Below are positions 24,824 to 33,599 of a DNA stretch of 45,437 nt, in pieces. The notes below the pieces were generated by a model. The model worked only from the letters and a program-made list of their open reading frames with translations. It made no database searches and was not told where the DNA came from. The stretch comes from a virus: IMG/VR virus record IMGVR_UViG_3300037339_000063, positions 1-45,437 of that record; one strand, written 5' to 3'. The translations under genes were made by a program, and so were the position numbers. Numbering within the stretch: position 1 is the first letter of the stretch; every line of letters starts with the position of its first letter.

Positions 24824-27800
24824 CAGCGATTACCTTCTCAAGAGTATCAGTGAATTCTGCCGGGTTCGCCAGTTCCTTAGCAGTACTATAGCCCGCTATG
24901 GCGATCTCGCGACGACGGCTTGCGTTTAGTATAAGTTCATTGACTTTGTTTGCCAAGCCATTCAAGTCTCCGACAGGAGAAACTAGAGCGTTAACATCGT
25001 CTGCTACGTACTCGGCTCCTGTGTCCGTGAGAACACACGCCGCTAGACCTGTCATAGCTTCTAGCGCCAAACGTCCAAGACCTTCTCCGTGTGAACAGCC
25101 GAGCCAAATGTCCGTCTTGAACATGAGGTCTGCCATCTCCTGTCTGGAAGGGGACTGTACATATTCCATGCCCGGAATTTGTAGCTTCACTTCGGCAGAC
25201 GGTATTTCACCTACTCCGATTAACTTAACTTTATCTCCGTGTGCTTTCTTAATAGCCGCGAAGATATTGCCTGCGTCTTGAGAACCCTTGCTAGGGTGGG
25301 CGTGAATCAAGGTTGTGACCGTCACTTGGTCTTTTCCGATGATCCCGACGAAGCGCTTCCGCTTTATGTTCCGTTGCATGGACTCGAAGTTGTAGTGGAA
25401 CCATCCGATGCGAGTCGCTTTGACCGGCTTGTAGTTCCAGTCCGGTGCCGGGTTCTCGCATATATCTGCGAGCCACTGGCTGCTGGTGACGATGGCGTCC
25501 CACTCACAGTTTAGACCCATCTCTTCTAGAGACTTGAAGCGAGGATTGTGGCTGAGTTTGAGCATGATCTTTCGCTTAGCCTGAGGGCAGAGCTTAGAGA
25601 AATTGGGGTTAAGTGGATTGTCCGAGTTAGTAATGAGCAAATCACAAGGCGGAAGTTTGGTAGCGTCTTGGTTAAGAAGGACTATAGGCAGATCAGTGTA
25701 CCGGACTACCTCAGGATTAATGTCTGAGTAGACGGTCGCAATCGTAACGTTGTGCCCACGCTTCGCTAGCTCGTTGGCCATGGTGATGATCGTGGTAGGG
25801 CCGCCGTGTTTGCGTAGGTGAGGCGTTACTACTACGATAGTATGACGCGGCTTATCCCACATGAAGTTCTTCTTCAGACAGTCGATGAAGCGATCAACAC
25901 TGACCTTGCGGTCATGGCAGTCTATCATCGCAGTCTTGTATTGTGCCTGGCCTACTTCCTGTAGGTTCTTTGTTGTGAAGAGAACATCGAAAGCCCTCGT
26001 TGCTAGTTCCGCTGCGCTCGCGCTATTCACTATGATTGGGTCGTTCGGAGTGTACCCTTTTGGCAAGTACTCGCGGATGCCTCGGTTGTCCCAACCTAAG
26101 ACAGGGACACCACACGCTATGGCCTCAAGAATAGGCATACCGTAAGAGTGGTTTAGCGCAGGGTCTACGAACAGGTCTACTTCTGTAGTTAGCAACCGCG
26201 CCAAGCGCGTGCGCGGAAGGATACCCTGACACAGTATCTCTGGTGAGCCAGCTATCCCTGTGGCTCCTGTGGCTAGTACACGCAGTTCTTTGCCTGCTTT
26301 TCTAGCCATGCCCATTAGGCTTCGTATGAATTCCACCCCACGATCAGCACCCTTGAAAGGATACTGAGGGTTGACGGCAACCATAACTGTGAGGCGGTCG
26401 TCCCCTAAAGAGCGGTCGCCCTTGTAGAAGATATCTCGATTAACGCCCGGGTTGATGGTGGCAAGAACTTCGCCGCTAAAGTTCGGCAGAGCTTTGATCT
26501 CTTTCGTGATCCATTCCGACGTACTGATAACCGTAGGGATGAAGCCGAAGTTCCCTTCTAGCATCTTGGAGAGGGCTGCGTCTGGCACCAAGAATGGCTC
26601 GTAAGACTGAGCGTGCAGTACCGGAGTAAGCCTTGGGTTGACGGCACAGAGTTCTGCTACAACAGGCGCTAGCTCTGACGTAGCGGCTATGACTAGGCCC
26701 TCCGGGAACACTGTAGACGTAAAGCGAGCTATGAATTCTGCGGCTGAAGGGAAAACGTGTGGCGCGATGCGCAGCTCGCCAATAGCTTCACCTGGCGGCT
26801 TGTCTGGCCGAGGGATCTGCACTACTCGGGCGTCACCGCCCTTGTCGTTTATCTCGTTAACTATATCAGCTATGAGATGCATCCCACCGCAAGCCTCTAC
26901 GCTGTGGGTGACGAAACAAATGGCCGGGGTAATAACCTTATCGAGTACACTTTGTACTGCGCTACCCTTGCGGGCTTTGCGAATGGCTTCAATGTCCTTC
27001 ATGCCTATAGATTTGTTCCACGCTTGCCATGTGGGCCACGTCTGTCGAAAGCGCCCACTTGCCATCTTGCGGAAGTTCATGTGCTGCTCTTCCCCTAGAG
27101 TAGCGTAGCTTGCGCCCCTCTGGTGGAAGACGTAGGTATCGTCAGCGAGAACAGCGCGCCAACGATCGAATGTCTTGCCATCCGAATACGTGATCGTGCG
27201 CATCCAAAAGTCAGTCTCTTCGCCGAAGTTGGCGTAAGCTTCGTCTAGGTAGCCGACGTGTTTGATTAGCTCGTTGGCGAATAAGAAGCAGAACCCAGTA
27301 GGCATAATCTCCGGGTACGCGCGTGAGGTAGTCATCTCTAGTGACTTGTTCATGGCCCTATAACTATGGCCTTGGGACATGCCTACGCCGATGAGGGCCG
27401 TGTTGTTCGTCACAGGGTTGACAATCTTGTTCCGTGGGTCAGCATTGAGAGCTGTTACCATCTTGGTTAGCCAGTAAGGCGTGACTAGCACGTCGGAGTT
27501 GAGGTAACAAGTATACTTACAGGTAGCTTCAAGCGCCTTCACACCACGGTTAACCGTAGCCGCGAAGCCCCGGTTCTTTCGATTGGTGAGTAAGCTCATC
27601 GTCTGCGACGGGTACGACGCCACGATCTTCTGTAGCTCCTCGTTGGTGTGCTTATCGCTAGAGTCATCTACGATGGTCAAGTGGTATGGCCAATGAGTCT
27701 CAGCTACCACGGCGGCGATACACTCTCGAACAAGGTGCAGCGAGTTGTAGACTGGCAGGACGATGTTAACCATCTCCGACCGGTCTGTATTCTTAGTGGT

Positions 27801-28028
27801 GGCTTGAATGTGTTTATAGTAAGCTGTATTTGTAGTCGCTATGTGAGCTGAAGATTTTTGAACTTGAGGTGAATCATCTTCAACGGCTGACATACTCTCG
27901 AACTGAGCGTGGGATAGAACGTCCTTGAGGGAGTCCATCGAAAGTTCAGTCAAGGACATACGATCCTTGATGAACGAAGCTACTTCCTCCGCATCAGGAG
28001 GAGACCATTCTTTACCGCGAAATGCCAT
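24807..28028 (-). CDS. Three-domain glycosyltransferase, GT2-GT4-GT4 fusion (1073 aa)
   Basis: The start overlaps the DUF3310 stop (TAATG). Residues 1-85 are a charged linker. Residues 86-345 are a GT2 domain (VNIVLPVYNSLHLV, IVDDSSDKH, metal motif LNSDV at 176-180, GEETDFWMR near 269-277). Residues ~368-720 are a GT-B domain (AICFVTHSVEACGGMHLIAD through HSYGMPILEAIACGVPVLGW). Residues ~728-1070 are a second GT-B domain (TIVVVTPHLRKHGGPTTI through GEGLGRLALEAMTGLAACVL). The GT4 E-x7-E motif is intact in the last domain (E982/E990), but the first Glu is His627 in the middle one. It may build a short glycan with its neighbours. Confidence 0.88.
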   Translation of the reverse strand: MAFRGKEWSPPDAEEVASFIKDRMSLTELSMDSLKDVLSHAQFESMSAVEDDSPQVQKSSAHIATTNTAYYKHIQATTKNTDRSEMVNIVLPVYNSLHLVRECIAAVVAETHWPYHLTIVDDSSDKHTNEELQKIVASYPSQTMSLLTNRKNRGFAATVNRGVKALEATCKYTCYLNSDVLVTPYWLTKMVTALNADPRNKIVNPVTNNTALIGVGMSQGHSYRAMNKSLEMTTSRAYPEIMPTGFCFLFANELIKHVGYLDEAYANFGEETDFWMRTITYSDGKTFDRWRAVLADDTYVFHQRGASYATLGEEQHMNFRKMASGRFRQTWPTWQAWNKSIGMKDIEAIRKARKGSAVQSVLDKVITPAICFVTHSVEACGGMHLIADIVNEINDKGGDARVVQIPRPDKPPGEAIGELRIAPHVFPSAAEFIARFTSTVFPEGLVIAATSELAPVVAELCAVNPRLTPVLHAQSYEPFLVPDAALSKMLEGNFGFIPTVISTSEWITKEIKALPNFSGEVLATINPGVNRDIFYKGDRSLGDDRLTVMVAVNPQYPFKGADRGVEFIRSLMGMARKAGKELRVLATGATGIAGSPEILCQGILPRTRLARLLTTEVDLFVDPALNHSYGMPILEAIACGVPVLGWDNRGIREYLPKGYTPNDPIIVNSASAAELATRAFDVLFTTKNLQEVGQAQYKTAMIDCHDRKVSVDRFIDCLKKNFMWDKPRHTIVVVTPHLRKHGGPTTIITMANELAKRGHNVTIATVYSDINPEVVRYTDLPIVLLNQDATKLPPCDLLITNSDNPLNPNFSKLCPQAKRKIMLKLSHNPRFKSLEEMGLNCEWDAIVTSSQWLADICENPAPDWNYKPVKATRIGWFHYNFESMQRNIKRKRFVGIIGKDQVTVTTLIHAHPSKGSQDAGNIFAAIKKAHGDKVKLIGVGEIPSAEVKLQIPGMEYVQSPSRQEMADLMFKTDIWLGCSHGEGLGRLALEAMTGLAACVLTDTGAEYVADDVNALVSPVGDLNGLANKVNELILNASRRREIAIAGYSTAKELANPAEFTDTLEKVIADVFNV

Positions 28029-28717
28029 TATGGTTCCTGTGTCTTAAGGCGGTTGATCTCTCGGGTCAAGTACCAGAGCGCCTTCTCAAGGTCTTGGAGA
28101 AGGGCGTCCTGCTTGAAGCCTGCCCGTGAAACGTACTTGACCGTGTTGCCTAGGTGAAAGTTAAGACCCTTGGCTTCGATGAAGTCAATGGTCTCGATGC
28201 CGCCTCGTGTATAGTGCGAGGGACTATGGACTGCCGGGTTCTTGTCTGTGTCTACCCCAAGCTTCTCCAGAGCACTTCTTACCTTTGTCATATTAATTTC
28301 TGATGCACTATCTGCTGCGTTCTTCTCGTTAGCTGTCATAACCGCCTTGATGTAATCGGGGACCGCTTGGTCTGTATGGAAAGCCTTGTATTCGTTTGAG
28401 ACATGATCGAGCAACTGGCTAGAGAATCCGCCGTGCCCGTCCTTAGGTGTAGTGTTGATGATAGTATCAAGCATATGCTGTATCCCCTTAGGATAACTTT
28501 CTGGGGCGTCGTCTTCGACTTCCTTAAATACCAGGTAGCCGTCATCGAGTACGAGTACGCCCTGCGCCAGCAGGTTGTCAATGGCCGTCTCGATATCAGG
28601 GAAGGGGTACATCTTGTTCGTAAATTCCTGACCTACGAAACCTCTACCGTGCTTGTCATTCTTAGACACCCACTCTGCGATGGCGCTTTCTAGCTCTCCC
28701 ATAAACGCTACCTTCAT
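28028..28717 (-). CDS. DUF3310-domain protein (229 aa)
   Basis: The start overlaps the MazG-like gene by four bases and the stop overlaps the next ATG. The C-terminal ~65 residues are the DUF3310 signature: HSPSHYTRGGIETIDFIEAK, then LGNTVKYVSRAGFK and LQDLEKALWYLTREINRL. In phages this domain is often labelled nucleotide kinase, but a reaction is not established to my knowledge. The N-terminal part (FVGQEFTNKMYPFPDIETAI, LLAQGVLVLDDGYLVF) resembles a small winged-helix. The middle is a polar linker. The context is nucleotide metabolism. Confidence 0.82.
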   Translation of the reverse strand: MKVAFMGELESAIAEWVSKNDKHGRGFVGQEFTNKMYPFPDIETAIDNLLAQGVLVLDDGYLVFKEVEDDAPESYPKGIQHMLDTIINTTPKDGHGGFSSQLLDHVSNEYKAFHTDQAVPDYIKAVMTANEKNAADSASEINMTKVRSALEKLGVDTDKNPAVHSPSHYTRGGIETIDFIEAKGLNFHLGNTVKYVSRAGFKQDALLQDLEKALWYLTREINRLKTQEP

Positions 28718-29088
28718 ACCAGATCTCCCAGATAAGGTTCCTTATAATTTGGACCCTTCATTACCTTGCCGTCCTCGCGGTGGATCGGCTTACCTTCTGC
28801 GTCCAGCTTACTCATGTTGCTAAGGTGAATGCGCTCGATGGCCTCGTCTAGGTTCCAACCGAACGCTTCTGCTGTCCCGTAGATTACATAGGCCAGGTCG
28901 CATAGCTCCTTTAAGAAGTGCTCCTTACCTGCCGGCATCTCCCTCGCAGCCGCTAGCACCTCTCGGTACTCTTCACTAATCAAGCGCATCCTAAAAGCCA
29001 CCGACTGAATATCTGATGGGTGGGCCTTCGGGATATCGAAGGTCTCGTGGAACTCTCTAACCGCTAGTGATGCTGCGCTTGGTCTCAT
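28714..29088 (-). CDS. MazG-like nucleotide pyrophosphohydrolase (124 aa)
   Basis: The all-alpha NTP-PPase signature is visible: EE at 39-40 with E43 (LISEEYREV), then E61-x2-D64 in KELCDLAYVIYG, which together bind the catalytic magnesium ions. The C-terminal HLSNMSKLDAEGKPIHREDG and KGPNYKEPYL are typical of phage MazG / phosphoribosyl-ATP-pyrophosphatase-like proteins. It would hydrolyse (d)NTPs to monophosphates, for pool control or removal of unwanted nucleotides. Substrate is unknown. It overlaps the DUF3310 gene by ATGA. Confidence 0.87.
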   Translation of the reverse strand: MRPSAASLAVREFHETFDIPKAHPSDIQSVAFRMRLISEEYREVLAAAREMPAGKEHFLKELCDLAYVIYGTAEAFGWNLDEAIERIHLSNMSKLDAEGKPIHREDGKVMKGPNYKEPYLGDLV

Positions 29089-29111
29089 GTACTTCCCTAG
29101 TTTAGCTTATT

Positions 29112-30170
29112 TTATGGCCGAGGGCTACTCTCTGCTGCGTAGTGCCCCGTCACCTGAACGAACTCGGCCTTCCGCTGTAGCTCCTGGATAGAACGGGCAC
29201 CGCCGTAGGTCATACCGCTGCGCAAGCCGGCGAGCAACCTTTGGATGGTATCAATGGCGGGGCCGGACACAGGTGCCCAGAAGGCTTCACCCTCAGGGAC
29301 TGTGCCATCCTTCGTAGCCCCGAAGTAATCCTCTTGGAAGTCGGCGCTGGCTTGGCCACGGTACTTGGCCTCATAAGGTGCCACACTTGGGAACCCTTGG
29401 CCCGGTATGTAATGAACTACCTGTCCAGCCTTGTGCATCGACCCTCTTTTAGGAGCGGCACTCTCATTGGTCAGGGCTAGCAGCTTGCCTATCATAACCG
29501 AATCGGCACCGGCTGCCAGAGCTTTTACGATGTCGGACGATCCTCGGATTCCACCGTCAGCAATGATTGGTACAAGTAGCTTTTTCTTGACGGCCGCAAT
29601 ATCTTGAATAGCCGTAAATTGGGGAACCCCGAAGCCCGTAACTTTTCGTGTCGTGCAAGCTGCTCCAGGCCCGATCCCGACCTTAACCGCTGTGGCCCCA
29701 GCATTAACAAGATCCCTATAACCATCAGTAGTGCATACATTTCCAGCAATGACCTCTAGTTCTGTGTACTTGCTCTTAAGTTTGTCAATGGTTTCTAGCA
29801 GACGACTATCATGTCCGTGAGCGATATCAAAGCAAACTCCCCGGAGTTCAGTCTCTTCTAAGAGCTTCTCTAGTTCAACCAAGTCTCCGGTACGGATACC
29901 ACAAGAAAGAAAAGCACTAGGAAAAGCATTTATCCACGCTACCTTATTCTCGAAAGTAGTAAATCGGTGAAAGATTGGCACGCTTCCTGCGTCTACCAGT
30001 ACCTTAGCCAGGTCTGGTCCAATCACCGAGTCCATGTTGCTAGCTATGATAGGGATAGCCGCGAGGACACCAGAGGTTAACCTAGTACTAACGTCGGGAG
30101 CTGTCCTCGATTCTACGTTGTTAAACACAGGCACGAGAGCCACGTCGTCAAATGTCAGACCTTGCTTCAT
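29112..30170 (-). CDS. IMP dehydrogenase / GMP reductase family enzyme (352 aa)
   Basis: It is a TIM barrel lacking the CBS pair of cellular IMPDH. Markers: [10 protein letters not shown] at the start, [15 protein letters not shown], the catalytic loop [20 protein letters not shown] with Cys172, the phosphate site [22 protein letters not shown], and the end [20 protein letters not shown]. In IMPDH the mobile flap carries an Arg-Tyr dyad in a K-D-R-Y-F context; here the same place reads QEDYF, so Arg is replaced by Asp. That could mean GMP reductase activity, a modified substrate or altered hydrolysis. It lies with MazG-like, ThyX and NrdJ genes, so purine supply is likely. Confidence 0.85.
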   Translation of the reverse strand: MKQGLTFDDVALVPVFNNVESRTAPDVSTRLTSGVLAAIPIIASNMDSVIGPDLAKVLVDAGSVPIFHRFTTFENKVAWINAFPSAFLSCGIRTGDLVELEKLLEETELRGVCFDIAHGHDSRLLETIDKLKSKYTELEVIAGNVCTTDGYRDLVNAGATAVKVGIGPGAACTTRKVTGFGVPQFTAIQDIAAVKKKLLVPIIADGGIRGSSDIVKALAAGADSVMIGKLLALTNESAAPKRGSMHKAGQVVHYIPGQGFPSVAPYEAKYRGQASADFQEDYFGATKDGTVPEGEAFWAPVSGPAIDTIQRLLAGLRSGMTYGGARSIQELQRKAEFVQVTGHYAAESSPRP

Positions 30171-30178
30171 AAAGTATA

Positions 30179-30634
30179 TTACCCCAGTTCCGACTCAAAA
30201 TCGGTTCGTCTTTTCTCATCGTAGTTTAGCACATTTTGATAGTCTTCGTGGTGCATCCAGCCTACCTTGGTTAGGAAGCCCCACTCCCTGCGGCGGCGGA
30301 AGAACATGAAGAAGGTCCACACCTTACCCTCTGTCCCAGGACGAAGCTCTACCCAATGGAACTCTTCCCCTGTCCTGAACTTAGGGCGGAAAGGTTTCCT
30401 ATCTACCGTGGTGCCGTCCGGTAGGTGCTCCAAGTAGCCCTCGGTTAGAGGGAACGAGAAGAAATTAGCCGGGTGATCGTGGGGAGTAGTATAGTCGCTG
30501 ATATGGAAGCAGTGGATGTAAGCGCTCACAAGAGGGGTACGAAATAGAACATACCTTGTTAGGTATAGCTCCCCAGGTCGGCGGTAAATGTCCATCTTGG
30601 TGAACCAGTTACGCTCGTACTTGCCTGTTTCCAT
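30179..30634 (-). CDS. Cupin-like phage protein (151 aa)
   Basis: The ATG at 30634 has GGGAG 9 bases upstream; a longer frame would run into thyX. The protein starts [20 protein letters not shown]. The core has the cupin-type metal motif in TTPHDHPANFFSFPLTEGYL (two His and a downstream Gly/Glu) and later strands WVELRPGTEGKVWTFFMFF. Small HDHP-type cupins are common in phages. The substrate is unknown. It could bind a sugar or small acid; no reaction can be claimed. Confidence 0.78.
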   Translation of the reverse strand: METGKYERNWFTKMDIYRRPGELYLTRYVLFRTPLVSAYIHCFHISDYTTPHDHPANFFSFPLTEGYLEHLPDGTTVDRKPFRPKFRTGEEFHWVELRPGTEGKVWTFFMFFRRRREWGFLTKVGWMHHEDYQNVLNYDEKRRTDFESELG

Positions 30635-30702
30635 TAGCGAATACTCCCGTCGAAGACCCCACTTAGTATGAGGATGAACACTATGAAGATGATTACTTCC
30701 AC
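30634..30702 (-). CDS. Candidate 22-residue membrane peptide
   Basis: A GTG start (30702) lies inside the end of thyX with GAGG 7 bases upstream, and the TAA (30636-30634) overlaps the ATG of the cupin gene (TAATG). The product is a hydrophobic segment ([16 protein letters not shown]) with one Glu in front and DGSIR behind. The exact fit of stop and start and the Ile/Phe-only composition are suggestive, but the frame is so short that chance is possible. Confidence 0.35.
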   Translation of the reverse strand: MEVIIFIVFILILSGVFDGSIR

Positions 30703-31370
30703 CCAAGCGCCTCGCTTGTAGATGGGAACTGGCCGCAGAAGATAGTCTTGATATCCTCGGCGATCTCCCGATGCTCAAGCTGCGTGCCCGGCTCGGTGCG
30801 AAGCTGTAGGTAATGAATCCACGATCGGGCGGTGCCGCTCATGTATAGGGTGGTGGCTGTGCCCAGGGGGAGGAGGAATCGGGCTTGCTCCTTGGCTATC
30901 CCCTTTGCCAGAGCTAAATCGTAAAGATCCACAGAATGGTTCTGAATAGTTCGTTGGGCATATTCAAACCAACCCTTATCTGCTTCCGACATGTCATCAA
31001 TACTATTCTGCCTATTTTTCACGTCCTGTCGTCGCGCCGGGTAGATCTCAAACTCTGTGGCCTTGGCGTACCGCTGGCTAAACTCTTGGAAGGAGAAGCT
31101 GCGGTGACGTAGTATCTGCTGGGCAATGGCCCGACTTGTCTTGATCTCCACGGTCATGCTCACCATCTCGAAGGGCGACCAGTGCTTGTTCTTGATAAGG
31201 TAGGCAAGTAGCTTAGGTGTGGTCTCATTGTTCATCTGACCTGCCGGGTTAGATACCCGGGCTGTATAGGCGATAAGAGGCTCAGTAGTACGAGCCTCAT
31301 ATACCTCGTCGATCATAGACCTAGTTATGGATATTAGTCGAGCTTTAGGCTCCGGGGGGTTTGTACTCAC
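30693..31370 (-). CDS. thyX: Flavin-dependent thymidylate synthase
   Basis: The family motif RHR-x7-S is present ([15 protein letters not shown]), together with the dUMP and FAD contacts in [20 protein letters not shown] and the C-terminal [20 protein letters not shown] and QLEHREIAE. It methylates dUMP to dTMP using methylenetetrahydrofolate, FAD and NADPH. The GTG at 31370 has GGAG six bases upstream and is the preferred start; an ATG four codons earlier (31382) is the alternative. Both start inside the end of nrdJ, so the two are probably co-translated. Motif residues are intact. Confidence 0.93.
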   Translation of the reverse strand: MSTNPPEPKARLISITRSMIDEVYEARTTEPLIAYTARVSNPAGQMNNETTPKLLAYLIKNKHWSPFEMVSMTVEIKTSRAIAQQILRHRSFSFQEFSQRYAKATEFEIYPARRQDVKNRQNSIDDMSEADKGWFEYAQRTIQNHSVDLYDLALAKGIAKEQARFLLPLGTATTLYMSGTARSWIHYLQLRTEPGTQLEHREIAEDIKTIFCGQFPSTSEALGWK

Positions 31371-33318
31371 AGCTATCTCCATCGCAGAAAGTGGCTTCCT
31401 TGGCCTCGAAGGTTTTGAACTTCGGCTTCTTCAGTCCTGAGCATAGCTTATCGAAGGTGTCTTTGTCAATCTCTTCGTAGGGCGCTTGCTTGTACTGGTG
31501 ATCGTTGAGAGGCAAGAAGCTGACCGACTTGAGTCTAGTCTCAAACATTTCCATGGCGCGAGCAAGGTCTTTACCTTCTTCAGGTTTAACCGTGACGGTG
31601 ATAGAGACACTGTTGTCGGCCCACTCGGACTGCATTAGCGCTGCCAGTTCAAGCTGCTCCCACATTGAAACGTCTTCTTTACGTTTCTGGAAGTTAGGTT
31701 CATGGATAGGGAACTCCACTACCATCGTGTGATCTTTCTCATATACGTCTGGCTCTACACTATAGCCCGCCTCTCGCATCGTTTGCACGAGATCAGAGTT
31801 TTTCGAGATTCGAATTCGACGTACATAAAATTCCGAATGAGGATAGTGAATTCCAGGGGTCTTGCCGGGGAGCAGGGACACGGTCCCAGATGGCTTAACT
31901 GTGGTGAGTTTGATGGATTTCCGTACACAGAGCCAGTCGGAATAGACTTGATCCCAGGTCTTAAGATCGGAATAGCCCTTATCGCACCAACGAAGATGTT
32001 CTCGTAGGCCCACTTTGTTAATGTTCTCAACGATGCCACTTTGGCTAACTCCAATACGTCGGTTCTTCATCTGCACCTGATTAGTCAGGTCGCAATGCGT
32101 GGCTAATAGGGTAACAGTTTTACAATAGAGGAAAGCATACTTAAGAGTACGTAGATAGTCGTCCAAGTTACTATGGTTGCTTGGGAAAGTTTCCACGATA
32201 TTGCAGAGTTCAGCGTGGTTGAGTGTAATCTCACCACAAGGGTTAGTACCCATGACGTTGCGATCATGCTCATTACGAGGGTCTTTGAGCCGACCAAAGT
32301 GACGAGCGTTATCAAGCCACAAGTAACCAGGCTCTCCATTAACCATTGTTTGTTCAGCCAACTTGGAATAGTCATCACCGATCTCCATTGTTACACTGTT
32401 GTTTGAGGCCCAGCGGGCGAACGCCGGGTCGGCTACTTTGTCTGGCGTCTTTAGGGATAGGAACTCGGCGTCATCGGGACTGCCAAAGGCGATCTCAGCG
32501 GTGCGGCGGGTGCCTCCGGCTACCACACAGGCACCGGCAAAGTTCATAATGTCTACTATAAAGGAGCTGTCTACAGGGCTATCTGTATCTACGTAGCCCT
32601 GCATATACGCCTCTGTACGCTCCAATAGGTGGCGGAGAGGATCAGAGCCAGGGGCTATGCCTCCGAACGTCTTGATGGGGCTTCCAGCGGGTCGTATGTT
32701 ACTGTAGTCGAAGCTCTCGGGTAGGGTATTGGCCCCAACGAACGAGTCGAGTATCCTTTTAAAGGCTTCAATCCAGCCCTCTCGGCTGTCATCTACTACG
32801 TGAATGTCCTTTGTTCGGCGAGGCTTTTTAAGCCATAGCTGTCCAGCTCCCAAGGTATCGAACCCAACCCCAACACCCATCAAGCTCATGTCCATGAGCC
32901 ATGCGAAAGGGAAGCTAAGATCGTCCTTGAGGTTCTTGGTACTAATGAACCCGCAGTTGTATAGCGGGGCGGAAGACTTCTCTAGTACAAAGTCTGTACC
33001 CATGGCCCACAAGCCACGCCCGGGGGGGAGGAACTTGAAGTCCCACATCCGGCGATACATCTCTTGCGCGCTCTGTTGGGCACGTCGTTCATCCCAGGTG
33101 AGATGGTGCTGCTTACAGTGCAGCTTCTGGATGAGGAAGGTGCCTTCAACTACACGCTGAACTGTCTCCCAGAACTCTTCTGTCCGACCGTTGCCCTTGT
33201 CGCGGGCATAGCTACGCTTATAGGTGAAGTAACCGAGTGGCCCCCACGCCGGTTGCTTTCCTTTGTACTTGGAAATGAAATTATCTGTGAGCTTGAACTC
33301 TATGTCTTTGTTAATCAC
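31345..33318 (-). CDS. nrdJ: Class II (adenosylcobalamin-dependent) ribonucleotide reductase
   Basis: The 657-aa product is a monomeric RTPR-type enzyme. It starts [20 protein letters not shown], a hallmark of the group. The N-terminal redox Cys is in [12 protein letters not shown] (about C122), the radical loop is [20 protein letters not shown], and the C-terminal shuttle Cys pair is FCDGDSCEY, five residues apart. There is no separate beta subunit gene, as expected for class II. It reduces ribonucleotides to deoxyribonucleotides without oxygen dependence, but needs cobalamin from the host. The start overlaps the upstream gene (ATGA). No intein is seen. Confidence 0.93.
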   Translation of the reverse strand: MINKDIEFKLTDNFISKYKGKQPAWGPLGYFTYKRSYARDKGNGRTEEFWETVQRVVEGTFLIQKLHCKQHHLTWDERRAQQSAQEMYRRMWDFKFLPPGRGLWAMGTDFVLEKSSAPLYNCGFISTKNLKDDLSFPFAWLMDMSLMGVGVGFDTLGAGQLWLKKPRRTKDIHVVDDSREGWIEAFKRILDSFVGANTLPESFDYSNIRPAGSPIKTFGGIAPGSDPLRHLLERTEAYMQGYVDTDSPVDSSFIVDIMNFAGACVVAGGTRRTAEIAFGSPDDAEFLSLKTPDKVADPAFARWASNNSVTMEIGDDYSKLAEQTMVNGEPGYLWLDNARHFGRLKDPRNEHDRNVMGTNPCGEITLNHAELCNIVETFPSNHSNLDDYLRTLKYAFLYCKTVTLLATHCDLTNQVQMKNRRIGVSQSGIVENINKVGLREHLRWCDKGYSDLKTWDQVYSDWLCVRKSIKLTTVKPSGTVSLLPGKTPGIHYPHSEFYVRRIRISKNSDLVQTMREAGYSVEPDVYEKDHTMVVEFPIHEPNFQKRKEDVSMWEQLELAALMQSEWADNSVSITVTVKPEEGKDLARAMEMFETRLKSVSFLPLNDHQYKQAPYEEIDKDTFDKLCSGLKKPKFKTFEAKEATFCDGDSCEYKPPGA

Positions 33319-33599
33319 GATGATACGATCTTTCGATTAATGTAGTTAGTTAGTTCGTCTTTAAGATCGTCAACGTGAGCCGCCAAGTGTGCCGTTAGAC
33401 ATGCCATATGGAATATGCGCCTAACGATAAGTCCGGGAGGAGGCTCTAATATAACGTAGGGGTCGTCATTTAGTTCCGCTTTGCAAATCTCACACTTAGT
33501 AGACTCTTCATAGCTAGTGCCAGCGGCAAACGCGGCAGGGTCGTATCCGTTAGCTCGGAGATACTCTGCCCACGCTTCATGGGTTATGAATGGGAACAT
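33315..33599 (-). CDS. Small protein with a likely zinc site (94 aa)
   Basis: The start abuts the stop of the metallophosphoesterase gene, and the stop overlaps nrdJ (ATGA). Residues 36-39 (CEIC) and 64-67 (HMAC) form a CxxC...HxxC pair suited to zinc binding. The N-terminus FITHEAWAEYLRANGYDP is helical and the C-terminus is a long helix (AHVDDLKDELTNYINRK). No family is recognised. Confidence 0.72.
   Translation of the reverse strand: MFPFITHEAWAEYLRANGYDPAAFAAGTSYEESTKCEICKAELNDDPYVILEPPPGLIVRRIFHMACLTAHLAAHVDDLKDELTNYINRKIVSS

Noticed and set aside
28714-30170. MazG-like plus IMPDH-like genes as a sign of a 2-aminoadenine (Z) genome
   Set aside because: No PurZ-type adenylosuccinate synthetase or DatZ-type gene is visible in the window, and MazG-like enzymes are common in ordinary phages. 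The idea stays open only for sequence outside the window.
30693-31370. ThyX as a base-hypermodification enzyme
   Set aside because: The RHR-x7-S motif and dUMP-binding residues are intact, so ordinary dTMP synthesis is the simpler reading.
31345-33318. Possible intein or intron in nrdJ
   Set aside because: The frame is continuous, the length is normal for a compact RTPR-type enzyme and no splicing-type motifs interrupt the Cys loops.
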